DNA of 64,000 bases, taken from contig DXXG01000028.1 in NCBI GenBank assembly GCA_019416455.1, positions 248,001 through 312,000 of the forward strand. Reading direction: 5' to 3'. Below, piece by piece: positions 1 through 7,787 of the stretch; the stretch's first letter is position 1; every line of letters begins with the position of its first letter. Source of the stretch: Clostridiales bacterium (GTDB lineage Bacteria; Bacillota; Clostridia; Oscillospirales; Acutalibacteraceae). Position numbers and translations under genes: made by a program. Under the pieces are notes generated by a model. It was not told the DNA's origin. It was given only the letters and a program-made list of their open reading frames with translations, and made no database searches.

Positions 1-2536
1 CGGTAGCGTTGGCGATGAACATCTTGTCGCCGAACAGCTGAGTAGCCAGCTTGGCGTAAGGAGTCTCGCCGCAGCCGCCGCAGGCGCCGGAGAACTCAAG
101 CAGGGGCTGCTTGAACTGGCTGCCCTTAACGCTGGTCTCCTTGAACTTAGCAGCGACCTCTTCCTTAGCAGGCAGGTCGATAGCATACTCGAACACGTTC
201 TCCTGGACTCTCTGAGAGTCGATGGGAGCCATCTTCAGAGCCTTCTCCTTGGCGGGGCACACAGACACGCAAGAGCCGCAGCCGGTGCAATCCAGAGGAG
301 AAATGACCATAGCAAAGTGCATGCCGGCCACACCGGTCATGGGCTTCGCCTTGGTGCCTTCGGGAGCGTTCTTCAGTTCCTCTTCGGTCATGGCGATGGG
401 ACGGATGACCGCATGGGGACACACATAGGAGCACTGGTTACACTGGATGCAGTTGTCCACGATCCACTCGGGAACGTCCACAGCCACGCCGCGCTTCTCG
501 TAAGCGGCAGTGCCCTGGGGAGAAGTACCGTCAGCATACTTCTCGAAGGTAGAAACAGGCAGATCCTTGCCGTGGAAGGAGTTCACGGGGAACACCACGT
601 TGTTCACGTAATCCACCAGCTCGGGACGGTTGCCGGTAGCCACCTTGGGCTGAGAATCGTCCACAGCGTCCTTCCAGGAAGCGGGGACTTCCACCTTCAC
701 ATAGCCGTTGGCGCCACGGTCGATAGCGTCGTGGTTCATCTTAACGATGGCTTCGCCCTTGCGGCTGTAGGACTTGGTAGCGGCGTCCTTCATGTACTTG
801 ATGGCATCCTCTTCGGGGATGATCTTGGCAATGGAGAAGAAAGCGGACTGCAGCACGGTGTTGGTACGGGTGCCCAGGCCCAGCTCCTTGCCGATCTTGA
901 AGGCGTCGATGGTGTAGAAGTTGATGTCGTTGTCGGCGATGAATTTCTTCACCTTGCCGGGCAGACGCTCGTCCAGCTCCTTGGCATCCCAAGAGCAGTT
1001 CAGCAGGAAGCTGCCGCCCTTCTTCAGATCCTGCACCATGTCGTAGGTCTCCAGGTAAGCAGGATTGGAGCAGGCCACGAAGTCAGCCTTGGAGATGTAG
1101 TAGGTGGACTTGATGGGGGTATGACCAAAACGCAGGTGGGAAATGGTCAGACCGCCGGACTTCTTGGAGTCATAGTCGAAGTAGCCCTGAGCGTACATAT
1201 CGGTGTGGTCGCCGATGATCTTGATGGAGTTCTTGTTGGCGCCCACGGTACCGTCGGAGCCCAGGCCCCAGAACTTACAAGAGGTGGTGCCGGCAGGAGC
1301 GGTATCGGGATCCTCGGTAGCCTCCAGGGACAGATGGGTCACGTCGTCCACGATGCCAATGGTGAAGCGCTTCTTGGGCTCGGCCTTCTCCATGTTGCGA
1401 TAGACAGCGATGATGTCGCTGGGCTTGGTGTCCTTGGAACCCAGACCATAACGGCCGGAGTACACGGGGCAAGCGCCGAAGGGAGTGCCGTTGATAGCAG
1501 CCAGCACGTCCAGGTAGAGAGGCTCGCCGATGGAGCCGGGCTCCTTGGTACGGTCCAGCACGGAGATCTGCTTCACAGTCTCGGGCAGCACGTCCAGCAG
1601 GTACTTGGCCACGAAGGGACGATACAGGTGAACCTTTACCAGGCCGACCTTCTCGCCAGCGGCGTTCAGGTAATCGATAACTTCCTCAATGGTCTCGCAA
1701 GCGGAACCCATGGCAATGATAACCTTGTCCGCGTCGGGAGCGCCATAGTAGTTGAAGGGCTTGTAATCGGTGCCGATCTTCTCGTTGACCTTGTTCATGT
1801 AGTCCACAACAACTTCCGGCACAGCGTCGTAATACTTGTTGCAGGCTTCACGGGCCTGGAAGAAGATGTCGCCGTTCTGAGCCTGGCCGCGGAGCACAGG
1901 ATGCTCAGGGTTCAGAGCGTTGCGGCGGAAAGCGTCCACAGCGTCCCAATCCAGCAGGTCGCCCAGATCGTCGTAATCCCACACCTGGATCTTCTGGATC
2001 TCATGGGAGGTGCGGAAGCCGTCGAAGAAGTGGAGGAAAGGTACCCGGCCCTTGATTGCAGACAGATGGGCCACGGCGCCCAGGTCCATGACTTCCTGGG
2101 GGCTGTTGGAGCACAGCATGGCGTAACCGGTCTGACGGCAGGCATACACGTCGGAATGGTCGCCGAAGATGTTCAGCGCGTGGGTAGCCAGCGTACGAGC
2201 GGAAACGTGGATGACGCTGGGCAGCAGCTCACCGGCCATCTTGTACATGTTGGGGATCATCAGCAGCAGGCCCTGAGAAGCGGTGTAGGTGGTGGTGAGA
2301 GCACCAGCCGCCAGGGAGCCGTGCACAGCGCCGGCAGCGCCAGCCTCGGACTGCATTTCAGTGACCCGGACTTCTCTGCCGAACAGGTTCTTGCGGCCTG
2401 CAGCGGCATACTTGTCGGTCTCGTCCGCCATCACGGAAGAGGGCGTGATGGGGTAGATGGCGGCAACGTCAGTAAACGCATAAGATACATGCGCGGCGGC
2501 GCTGTTACCATCCATGGTTTTCATTTTTCTTGCCAT
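1..2536 (-). CDS. nifJ: Pyruvate:ferredoxin (flavodoxin) oxidoreductase, 3' end cut by window edge
   Basis: Oxidises pyruvate with CoA to acetyl-CoA, CO2 and reduced ferredoxin, the central step of anaerobic pyruvate use. About 845 codons are present of a family length near 1,170, and the missing part is the C-terminal thiamine-diphosphate domain, which lies beyond base 1. The protein begins MARKMKTMDGNSAAAH and contains the N-terminal domain motif YPITPSS. Two 4Fe-4S motifs, CIQCNQCSYVCPHA near residue 692 and CTGCGSCVSVCPAK near residue 755, are followed by CGGCGETPY near residue 817, which starts the third cluster and thiamine domain. The start ATG has AGGAGG eight bases upstream. It is preceded by a sigma-A type promoter and looks monocistronic at its 5' end. 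Identity is very secure; the gene symbol is by family (also called por). Confidence 0.97.
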   Translation of the reverse strand, partial: MARKMKTMDGNSAAAHVSYAFTDVAAIYPITPSSVMADETDKYAAAGRKNLFGREVRVTEMQSEAGAAGAVHGSLAAGALTTTYTASQGLLLMIPNMYKMAGELLPSVIHVSARTLATHALNIFGDHSDVYACRQTGYAMLCSNSPQEVMDLGAVAHLSAIKGRVPFLHFFDGFRTSHEIQKIQVWDYDDLGDLLDWDAVDAFRRNALNPEHPVLRGQAQNGDIFFQAREACNKYYDAVPEVVVDYMNKVNEKIGTDYKPFNYYGAPDADKVIIAMGSACETIEEVIDYLNAAGEKVGLVKVHLYRPFVAKYLLDVLPETVKQISVLDRTKEPGSIGEPLYLDVLAAINGTPFGACPVYSGRYGLGSKDTKPSDIIAVYRNMEKAEPKKRFTIGIVDDVTHLSLEATEDPDTAPAGTTSCKFWGLGSDGTVGANKNSIKIIGDHTDMYAQGYFDYDSKKSGGLTISHLRFGHTPIKSTYYISKADFVACSNPAYLETYDMVQDLKKGGSFLLNCSWDAKELDERLPGKVKKFIADNDINFYTIDAFKIGKELGLGTRTNTVLQSAFFSIAKIIPEEDAIKYMKDAATKSYSRKGEAIVKMNHDAIDRGANGYVKVEVPASWKDAVDDSQPKVATGNRPELVDYVNNVVFPVNSFHGKDLPVSTFEKYADGTSPQGTAAYEKRGVAVDVPEWIVDNCIQCNQCSYVCPHAVIRPIAMTEEELKNAPEGTKAKPMTGVAGMHFAMVISPLDCTGCGSCVSVCPAKEKALKMAPIDSQRVQENVFEYAIDLPAKEEVAAKFKETSVKGSQFKQPLLEFSGACGGCGETPYAKLATQLFGDKMFIANAT

Positions 2537-2618
2537 GAAGTATTTCCTCCTTTTAGGATGATCGAAAGGAATGTTACGGGCATGTTTCGGTGTGCGTCCT
2601 AAATACCCGTGCTGTTTT

Positions 2619-2647
2619 ATTCTAGCATTTTTTTCTGGACCTGTAAA
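2619..2647 (-). promoter_or_regulatory. Sigma-A type promoter for the pyruvate:ferredoxin oxidoreductase gene
   Basis: On the minus strand TTTACA, a 17-base spacer and TAGAAT lie about 80 bases before the start codon. No other candidate is visible in this gap. Confidence 0.6.
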
Positions 2648-2698
2648 GGCATAAAAAAAGGGATTTGTCATCTTTTTGGCAAAACCCCTGGGCTCTAT

Positions 2699-2727
2699 TT
2701 GACATCTATACACCTTTCAGGTAAAAT
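2699..2727 (+). promoter_or_regulatory. Sigma-A type promoter for the CBS-protein/MATE operon
   Basis: TTGACA, a 17-base spacer and TAAAAT. Transcription should begin near 2734, giving a leader of about 57 bases. Confidence 0.7.
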
Positions 2728-2744
2728 AAGAAATAAATATGTAT

Positions 2745-2769
2745 GCCGGGAAAAGCCCGGCTCGTTTTT
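2745..2769 (+). terminator. Terminator-like hairpin inside the leader of the CBS-protein gene
   Basis: GCCGGG-AAAAG-CCCGGC forms a 6-bp all-GC stem, followed by TCG and five T residues. It lies downstream of the promoter at 2699 and upstream of the ribosome site of the gene at 2791, and no plus-strand gene ends here. It could therefore be an attenuator in the leader. The stem is short, so function is inference. Confidence 0.4.
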
Positions 2770-2790
2770 GTGAAAGGGGTTTGACATTTC

Positions 2791-4143
2791 ATGCCATCCG
2801 ATCCGGACAGTACTATGATTTTTTCTATCGTTCTGGCTCTCCTATGCCTGCTTGTGGCTTCCTTCTGCGCCGCCGGCAGTTCCGCCGTCAATTTTCTCTC
2901 CGCTCCTCAAGTCAACAAGGACGCCGAAGAGGGTGACCCCAAAGCCAAAAGGCTTTTAAAGCTGGTCAAATGGCAGGACGCTCCTGTCTCCCCTCTCCAG
3001 GCCGGCTTGGCTTTGTTTGGATTTTTCGGCCTTTGCTTCTGCCTGTTTGCTTTTGAGGGCCTCCTCAGCGGCGCCCTCTCCCCCCACATTTCTTCAAACA
3101 CGCTTCGATCCCTGCTGGCCTTTCTTATTATAACTCTGGCGTACCTTGTAGTGTTTTTGATCTTCGGCGATCTGCTCCCCAAAAAGGGCGCTCGCCACAA
3201 CGCTAAGGATTTCGCCGCCCGCTACGCCGGTCTGCTTTGGGCGCTTCAGGGATTCGCCTTCCCTCTTTTGAAGTTCTGCGCTGTCATCGTCAACGGATTG
3301 CTGCGGCTGTGCGGGATCGATCCCCACATCCTGGATGATCCGGTCACGGAGGAGGAGATCCTTCAGATGGTGGGCGAAGGCGAGGAAAAGGGCGTCATTG
3401 AGGAAACGGAACGTGACATGATCACCAACATCCTGGATTTCAAGGATACCACCGCCGGAGAGACCATGACCCACCGCACCGACATCGTTGCGGTGGAGGA
3501 CACGGCTTCCATCGCCGAAGTGGTGGAAACCTCCGTAGAAAACGGCTGTTCCCGGATCCCTGTATACCACGAGGACATCGATACCGTGGTAGGCCTGTGC
3601 TACATTAAAGACCTGCTGCCCTATGTGGGCCGGGAAGTACCGGAGTTCATCAAGATCACCGACCTGATGCGCCCCGCTTACTTCGTGCCTGAAACGAAGA
3701 AATGCAGCCAGCTCTTTACGGAGATGACCGAGCGGAAAGTGCAGATCGCTATCGTGCTGGACGAATACGGCGGCACCGCCGGTCTCATCACCCTGGAGGA
3801 CCTGGTGGAGGATATCGTAGGCAACATCCAGGACGAGTACGATCACGAGGAAGAAGAGATCCATCGGATGAGCGAGACGGAATTCACCGTGGACGGCACA
3901 GCCTCCATCGACGAAGTCTCCGATATGACCGACGCCGATCTTCCCGAAGGCGACTACGACACCATCGCCGGACTGGTCACGGAACAGCTGGGACGCCTCC
4001 CCAAAAATGGGGAGCATCCCCAGGTGAAAGTGGCAGGTCTCACCATTACTGTGTTGGAAATGGAAGAGCAGCGCATCGCCCGGCTGCTTGTGGTAATAGA
4101 TCCTAAAGAATCCCAGAAAAAAGAGGAAGCGCAATCTAAATGA
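2791..4143 (+). CDS. CNNM/HlyC-CorC family membrane protein with CBS domains
   Basis: A 450-residue protein of the family often annotated as hemolysin C or CorC-like, members of which affect magnesium, cobalt or sodium transport. Three membrane segments are visible at roughly residues 8-30, 71-92 and 105-130 (DUF21-type domain). They are followed by DPVTEEEILQMVGEGEEKG, two CBS motifs (residues about 215-335) with the typical VLDEYGGTAGLITLEDLVEDIVG, and a C-terminal CorC/HlyC domain with DYDTIAGLV near residue 390. The start ATG has AAAGGGG about 13 bases upstream. Its stop overlaps the start of the next gene (ATGA), so the two are probably translationally coupled. The transported ion cannot be told from sequence. 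Confidence 0.9.
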   Translation: MPSDPDSTMIFSIVLALLCLLVASFCAAGSSAVNFLSAPQVNKDAEEGDPKAKRLLKLVKWQDAPVSPLQAGLALFGFFGLCFCLFAFEGLLSGALSPHISSNTLRSLLAFLIITLAYLVVFLIFGDLLPKKGARHNAKDFAARYAGLLWALQGFAFPLLKFCAVIVNGLLRLCGIDPHILDDPVTEEEILQMVGEGEEKGVIEETERDMITNILDFKDTTAGETMTHRTDIVAVEDTASIAEVVETSVENGCSRIPVYHEDIDTVVGLCYIKDLLPYVGREVPEFIKITDLMRPAYFVPETKKCSQLFTEMTERKVQIAIVLDEYGGTAGLITLEDLVEDIVGNIQDEYDHEEEEIHRMSETEFTVDGTASIDEVSDMTDADLPEGDYDTIAGLVTEQLGRLPKNGEHPQVKVAGLTITVLEMEEQRIARLLVVIDPKESQKKEEAQSK

Positions 4144-5564
4144 ATCAATCCCCGGAATTAGAACCAAAAACATCCACCCCATCTGATGCCGAAGCACAGG
4201 AAAACAATCCCCTGGGCACCGCGCCCATAGGAAAGCTGCTGTTCTCCCTGGCCGTGCCCGCTATCACCGCCCAAGTGGTGAATATGCTGTACAACATCGT
4301 GGACCGGATCTACATCGGCCACATCCCTGAGATCGGCACTGCAGCCCTCACCGGTGTGGGAATCACCTTCCCCATCATCACACTGATCAGCGCCTTTAGC
4401 TCCCTGGTAGCCATGGGCGGCGCTCCCCGGGCATCCATCGCCATGGGCGAGGGCAACAAAAAAAGAGCTGAACAGATCCTCGGCAACTGCTTTACCGCCC
4501 TACTGTGCGTCTCCGTGATCCTCACCGCGGTGTTTCTCATTTTCCAAGAGCCCATCCTTTGGGCTTTCGGCGCCAGTGAGAACACCATTGGCTACGCCAC
4601 CAGCTACATGAACATCTACGTGTGCGGCACTATCTTCGTGCAGATCGCTTTGGGCATGAATATGTTCATCACATCCCAAGGCTTTGCCAAGACCAGCATG
4701 CTTACTGTGGTCATCGGAGCCGCCTTGAACATCGCTCTGGACCCTCTGTTCATCTTTGTTTTCAATATGGGCGTACAGGGAGCCGCCATCGCTACGGTAC
4801 TCTCTCAGGCGGTTTCCGCAACCTGGGTACTGCTGTTCCTGCTGGGCAAGCGCACCAACCTGCGGATCAAAGCTTCCTGCATGGTCATTCAGTGGAAGAT
4901 CCTGCTGCCTGTGTTCGCTTTGGGTGTCTCACCCTTCATCATGCAGAGCACGGAAAGCCTTTTGAGCGTGGTGCTGAACACCTCCCTGCTTCGCTACGGC
5001 GGTGACACCGCTGTGGGCGCTTATACGGTGATCGCCAGCATTATGCAGGTGATCAATTTGCCCCTGCAAGGTCTGACCCAGGGTGCCCAGCCCATTACCA
5101 GTTTCAACTATGGCGCCCGGAACATGGCTCGGGTGCGTAAATCCATCCGGATGCTTCTCACCTGCACTTTGACGTACAGCATCTTGTTCTGGCTGTGCAT
5201 CATGCTGTTCCCCCAGGTGTTCGTGGGGATCTTCACCAGCGATCCCGAACTGATGGGCACTGCTGTCTGGGCGGTGCGTATCTTCCTGTTCGGCGTGTTC
5301 GCCTTCGGTGCCCAGACTGGCTTCCAACAGTCTTTCCTGGCATTGGGACAAGCCAAGGCTTCTCTGCTTCTGGCACTGCTGCGGAAGATCGTTCTCCTCA
5401 TCCCCTTGATCTACATACTTCCCCTGCTGTTTACGGACAAACTGCTGGGAGTTTTTGTGGCAGAACCCATCGCCGATATCCTAGCCGCCTCTACAACCAC
5501 CATTTCTTTCTTGCTGTGGGCCAGGAAAAACCTGCGGGACAACAAAAAACCGAAAAAAGCCTAA
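4140..5564 (+). CDS. MATE family efflux transporter (first of two)
   Basis: A 474-residue multidrug and toxic-compound extrusion transporter with about twelve hydrophobic segments in two repeats. The N-terminal half starts GTAPIGKLLFSLAVPAITAQ and continues LYNIVDRIYIGHIPEIG, the hallmark of the clostridial DinF/NorM-like MATE group. The second half contains GLTQGAQPITSFNYGARN, the internal repeat equivalent. It is coupled to the CBS-domain gene by an ATGA overlap and is followed directly by a hairpin terminator, so the operon has two genes. MATE proteins use a sodium or proton gradient to export cationic drugs; the substrate here is unknown. Pairing with a putative ion transporter is seen here but its meaning is inference. 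Confidence 0.93.
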   Translation: MNQSPELEPKTSTPSDAEAQENNPLGTAPIGKLLFSLAVPAITAQVVNMLYNIVDRIYIGHIPEIGTAALTGVGITFPIITLISAFSSLVAMGGAPRASIAMGEGNKKRAEQILGNCFTALLCVSVILTAVFLIFQEPILWAFGASENTIGYATSYMNIYVCGTIFVQIALGMNMFITSQGFAKTSMLTVVIGAALNIALDPLFIFVFNMGVQGAAIATVLSQAVSATWVLLFLLGKRTNLRIKASCMVIQWKILLPVFALGVSPFIMQSTESLLSVVLNTSLLRYGGDTAVGAYTVIASIMQVINLPLQGLTQGAQPITSFNYGARNMARVRKSIRMLLTCTLTYSILFWLCIMLFPQVFVGIFTSDPELMGTAVWAVRIFLFGVFAFGAQTGFQQSFLALGQAKASLLLALLRKIVLLIPLIYILPLLFTDKLLGVFVAEPIADILAASTTTISFLLWARKNLRDNKKPKKA

Positions 5565-5600
5565 AAACAGGGGCCTCGGCGCTGCCGGGCCCCTGTCGTT
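5563..5600. terminator. Bidirectional intrinsic terminator between convergent genes
   Basis: Stem CAGGGGCC (5568-5575) pairs with GGCCCCTG (5588-5595). On the minus strand it is followed at once by five T residues; on the plus strand by TCGTTT. It ends the MATE operon and the small gene at 5600. Confidence 0.75.
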
Positions 5601-5767
5601 TAAAATTTTCCCTCGGGCATTGTTCCCAGAGCGTTGCTGCAATAGCGCATCAGGTCCTCTTTGGTGTTGAGGTCCGCCGTGCTCTGCATCAGCTGCTCTT
5701 GAAGCATGGGAGGAAGTGCGTTGAAATAGCGTTTCGCTTCTTCGTCCATGCTGCGGAGATCCGGCAT
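5600..5767 (-). CDS. Small protein of unknown function, 55 residues
   Basis: The reading frame starts MPDLRSMDEEAKRYFNALPP and ends GTMPEGKF. It has a very good ribosome site (GGAGGG, spacing 6) and is followed immediately by a terminator, while a promoter-like TTGCGA-18-TATAAA precedes it. It has no membrane segment or signal peptide, and is charged with a helical look (MLQEQLMQSTADLNTKEDLMRY in the middle). It resembles short uncharacterised proteins of clostridia with a similar LQE..MQS..D..T.EDL pattern, from memory. It is divergent from the Crp/Fnr gene next to it. I cannot name a function. Confidence 0.72.
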   Translation of the reverse strand: MPDLRSMDEEAKRYFNALPPMLQEQLMQSTADLNTKEDLMRYCSNALGTMPEGKF

Positions 5768-5820
5768 TCAGATCCCTCCTTCCAGTGTCTCTGAAAACAG
5801 TATCCCCTAACAAAAAAGCG

Positions 5821-5850
5821 TTTATACAGTTCCCCTCACTTTCATCGCAA
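5821..5850 (-). promoter_or_regulatory. Putative promoter for the 55-residue protein gene
   Basis: Minus strand TTGCGA, 18-base spacer, TATAAA. It lies against the ribosome site of the divergent Crp/Fnr gene, so the two transcription units share about 95 bases of control DNA. Confidence 0.45.
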
Positions 5851-5861
5851 AGGAGAAAATC

Positions 5862-6545
5862 ATGGCACAGCTTTCCCAACTTCCTCTTTTTGCCAATATG
5901 GAAGAGTCCGACTGCCTCCACATGCTGGACTGTTTCCACACCAGTCCCCGGGTCTTTCATGGGGGTGATACAGCCTACACTTACAGTACCGGGACCACTC
6001 CCACATTGGGCATCCTGCAAGAAGGCCAAGCTGCCTTGGTGAAGATCGATGCAGGCGGCGGCCGCACCGTTCTGGAGCGGCTGAGCCGAGGTGGTGTATT
6101 CGGGGAACTGGTGGCATTTTCCAGCCTGCCCTGTGACAGTGTTTCCCTGGTGTGCGAGACCGACTGTGTAGTGGTGTTCCTGCCCCAGGGGAAGCTTACG
6201 TCACCTTGCGGAAAGGCCTGCTCCTGCCACAAACAGCTTTTGGAGAACCTTTTGGGGCTCATGTCACAAAAGGCTTTTGATCTCAGCGAGCGGGTGGAGG
6301 TACTGTCCTGCCGCACTATCCGGGAGAAACTGCTGTGCTATTTCCGTATCTGCGCCGGGCAGAACCAAAGCCTCAGCTTCACTCTCCCCTTTTCTCTCAG
6401 TGACTTGGCAGACTACATCTGTTCTGACCGCAGCGCCATGATGCGGGAGCTGAAACGGCTCCGTGAGGAAGGCTTTCTGGAGATCTCCGGCAGAAACGTG
6501 CGTTTCAAGTCGAATCTCTGCGCCGCGTCTCATCCAAAAGAATAA
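5862..6545 (+). CDS. Crp/Fnr family transcriptional regulator
   Basis: A 227-residue regulator. Residues about 10-120 form a cyclic-nucleotide-type sensor fold (LPLFANMEESD at the start, GGVFGELVAF in the roll). A long dimer helix follows, then a winged helix-turn-helix at about 175-215 (LPFSLSDLADYICSDRSAMM). Residues between sensor and helix hold a cysteine cluster, CGKACSCH, unlike Crp, which suggests a metal, Fe-S or redox input as in some Fnr-like proteins; this is inference. The start ATG has AAAGGAG eight bases upstream. The gene stands alone between a divergent small gene and a bidirectional terminator, so no target is indicated by neighbours. Confidence 0.9.
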   Translation: MAQLSQLPLFANMEESDCLHMLDCFHTSPRVFHGGDTAYTYSTGTTPTLGILQEGQAALVKIDAGGGRTVLERLSRGGVFGELVAFSSLPCDSVSLVCETDCVVVFLPQGKLTSPCGKACSCHKQLLENLLGLMSQKAFDLSERVEVLSCRTIREKLLCYFRICAGQNQSLSFTLPFSLSDLADYICSDRSAMMRELKRLREEGFLEISGRNVRFKSNLCAASHPKE

Positions 6546-6582
6546 GTTTGGCGTCATCCTCTGAGAATGGCTCTTCCCCAAC

Positions 6583-6624
6583 AAAAATGCCTCCCGAAGC
6601 GTGTCCGGGGGGCATTTGTATTTT
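6583..6624. terminator. Bidirectional intrinsic terminator
   Basis: AAATGCCTCCCG (6585-6596) pairs with CGGGGGGCATTT (6606-6617) with one wobble. T-rich tracts follow on both strands, serving the convergent Crp/Fnr and 285-residue protein genes. Confidence 0.8.
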
Positions 6625-6630
6625 CTTCAA

Positions 6631-7488
6631 TCATTCATCGCCGCTGTACCCGGCGGGAGGGTCCCCCACATAGGTGGCGTACTTCTCCATATCTGCCACG
6701 GCTTCGTCGTACTCTTCCTGGGTCATCATGCCAGGGCGGACGTTTTCCTTCATGTTTTCCAGCACCTGCTCCCGCACCAACTTTTCGGCCTCGTCGGGAG
6801 GTGTTGTTTCGTTGTAATAGTCCACCTGCTGCTGGAAATCTGCCACCTGGATGGCGTTGTTTTCCACTTCATTTACCACCTGATCGGTGCTGACTTCCGC
6901 CAGAGTCGTTCCGTCCAGAAGATACGCTCCGTAGACTTCGCCCCGCAAGCAATAGTAATCCCCTTCTGTGGAAAAACCGCCCTTGCCAGGCCGATACAGG
7001 AACAACAGGTAAGACTCTCCCTCCTGGAAGTCGCAGGACGGTTCGATCTCCACCGCATCGTTGCCGATGGTCCCACCCTCCTGCCGAACCGCCACAATGT
7101 TGTCCTCGGGCGCTTCTCCTCGGAAGGTCTCGGTCACCTCAAAATAGTGGTCCGTAAAAATTGACATTCCCCCATTGACATACTGGATCATAAAAGACTG
7201 AGAAGGCTCCTTATAGGTGCCCACAACAACCAGCGAGGATTCCTTGATCAACTCCGGCACAGTCATGGGTGCGAAACGGCGGAACGCAGTGCTTACATTC
7301 TGTGGAGCGGAAGAGACCTGGCTCTCTCTTTCAGGGATTTTCTGAGAAACGGTGGTCTGAGAAGAGATATCCGGGGTCTTTGCTTCGCCTGAGAAAGCCT
7401 GAAACCCTGCCACCCCGGCCACAAGAGCTACAAACAGGATGCCAACCAGACAAACCGTCACTTTCCACCCACGATCGTTCTTTTTCAT
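6631..7488 (-). CDS. Membrane-anchored extracytoplasmic protein of unknown function
   Basis: A 285-residue protein with a short basic N terminus (MKKNDRGWK), one hydrophobic segment (about residues 9-30) and a long outward part, so a signal anchor or uncleaved signal peptide. After a Ser/Thr/Gln-rich linker (about 35-65) there is a beta-rich domain, with ESSLVVVGTYK, then FEVTETFRGE, VRQEGGTIGND and YLLFLYRPG. This order recurs in uncharacterised secreted proteins of Firmicutes. The C-terminal 70 residues are acidic and helical. I chose the ATG at 7488, which has GGAG eight bases upstream, rather than the GTG three codons earlier. It has its own promoter and terminator. No enzymatic residues are recognised. 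Confidence 0.75.
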   Translation of the reverse strand: MKKNDRGWKVTVCLVGILFVALVAGVAGFQAFSGEAKTPDISSQTTVSQKIPERESQVSSAPQNVSTAFRRFAPMTVPELIKESSLVVVGTYKEPSQSFMIQYVNGGMSIFTDHYFEVTETFRGEAPEDNIVAVRQEGGTIGNDAVEIEPSCDFQEGESYLLFLYRPGKGGFSTEGDYYCLRGEVYGAYLLDGTTLAEVSTDQVVNEVENNAIQVADFQQQVDYYNETTPPDEAEKLVREQVLENMKENVRPGMMTQEEYDEAVADMEKYATYVGDPPAGYSGDE

Positions 7489-7578
7489 AGCAGTCACTCC
7501 TTAAAAAAGGCACAAACTGAAAATCGGTGAATAGGACAACTGATCTGTTCTCATTTCGCGGATCTTTTCTCTATAAAA

Positions 7579-7607
7579 ATTATAGAATTTCCATATAGAT
7601 TTGTAAA
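7579..7607 (-). promoter_or_regulatory. Sigma-A type promoter for the gene at 6631-7488
   Basis: Minus strand TTTACA, 17-base spacer, perfect TATAAT, about 90 bases before the start codon. Confidence 0.7.
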
Positions 7608-7675
7608 GGCATCAGGCAGCATTTATTACAAACTTTCGCTTCAAAGCCTATAAAAACGCTTGACAGATGAACTTA

Positions 7676-7699
7676 TAAGATTTTCTGTCGAAAATCTTA
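7676..7699. repeat. Perfect 10-bp inverted repeat upstream of ABC exporter operon
   Basis: TAAGATTTTC (7676-7685) and GAAAATCTTA (7690-7699) flank four bases. It lies just upstream of the proposed promoter and beside a second dyad, as expected of an operator or upstream control site. No regulator is encoded next to it. Confidence 0.7.
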
Positions 7700-7704
7700 A
7701 GAAT

Positions 7705-7723
7705 GCCGCAACCTGGTTGCGGC
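7705..7723. promoter_or_regulatory. Operator-like 19-bp perfect dyad over the -35 region
   Basis: GCCGCAACC and GGTTGCGGC are perfect mirror complements around one central T. The right half covers the proposed -35 element at 7717-7722, so a bound dimer would block RNA polymerase. The palindrome is seen; its role as operator is inferred. Confidence 0.55.
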
Positions 7724-7745
7724 GCGGATCGGGATACTGTACAAT
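7717..7745 (+). promoter_or_regulatory. Putative promoter of the ABC exporter operon
   Basis: TTGCGG, 17-base spacer, TACAAT. The -35 is weak, in keeping with regulation. A better-looking TTGACA at 7660-7665 has no fitting -10. Confidence 0.45.
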
Positions 7746-7787
7746 GAAGCCGTCCTGAATTTGTGAGATTTATGGAGGGAAAAGATC

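Noticed and set aside
317..2602. A 761-codon plus-strand frame opposite the PFOR gene
   Set aside because: Mirror of a strongly biased gene with intact catalytic motifs on the minus strand; composition is that of a shadow frame.
7660..7665. TTGACA as the -35 of the ABC exporter promoter
   Set aside because: The bases 16-18 downstream do not resemble a -10; the TACAAT at 7740 fits a different -35.
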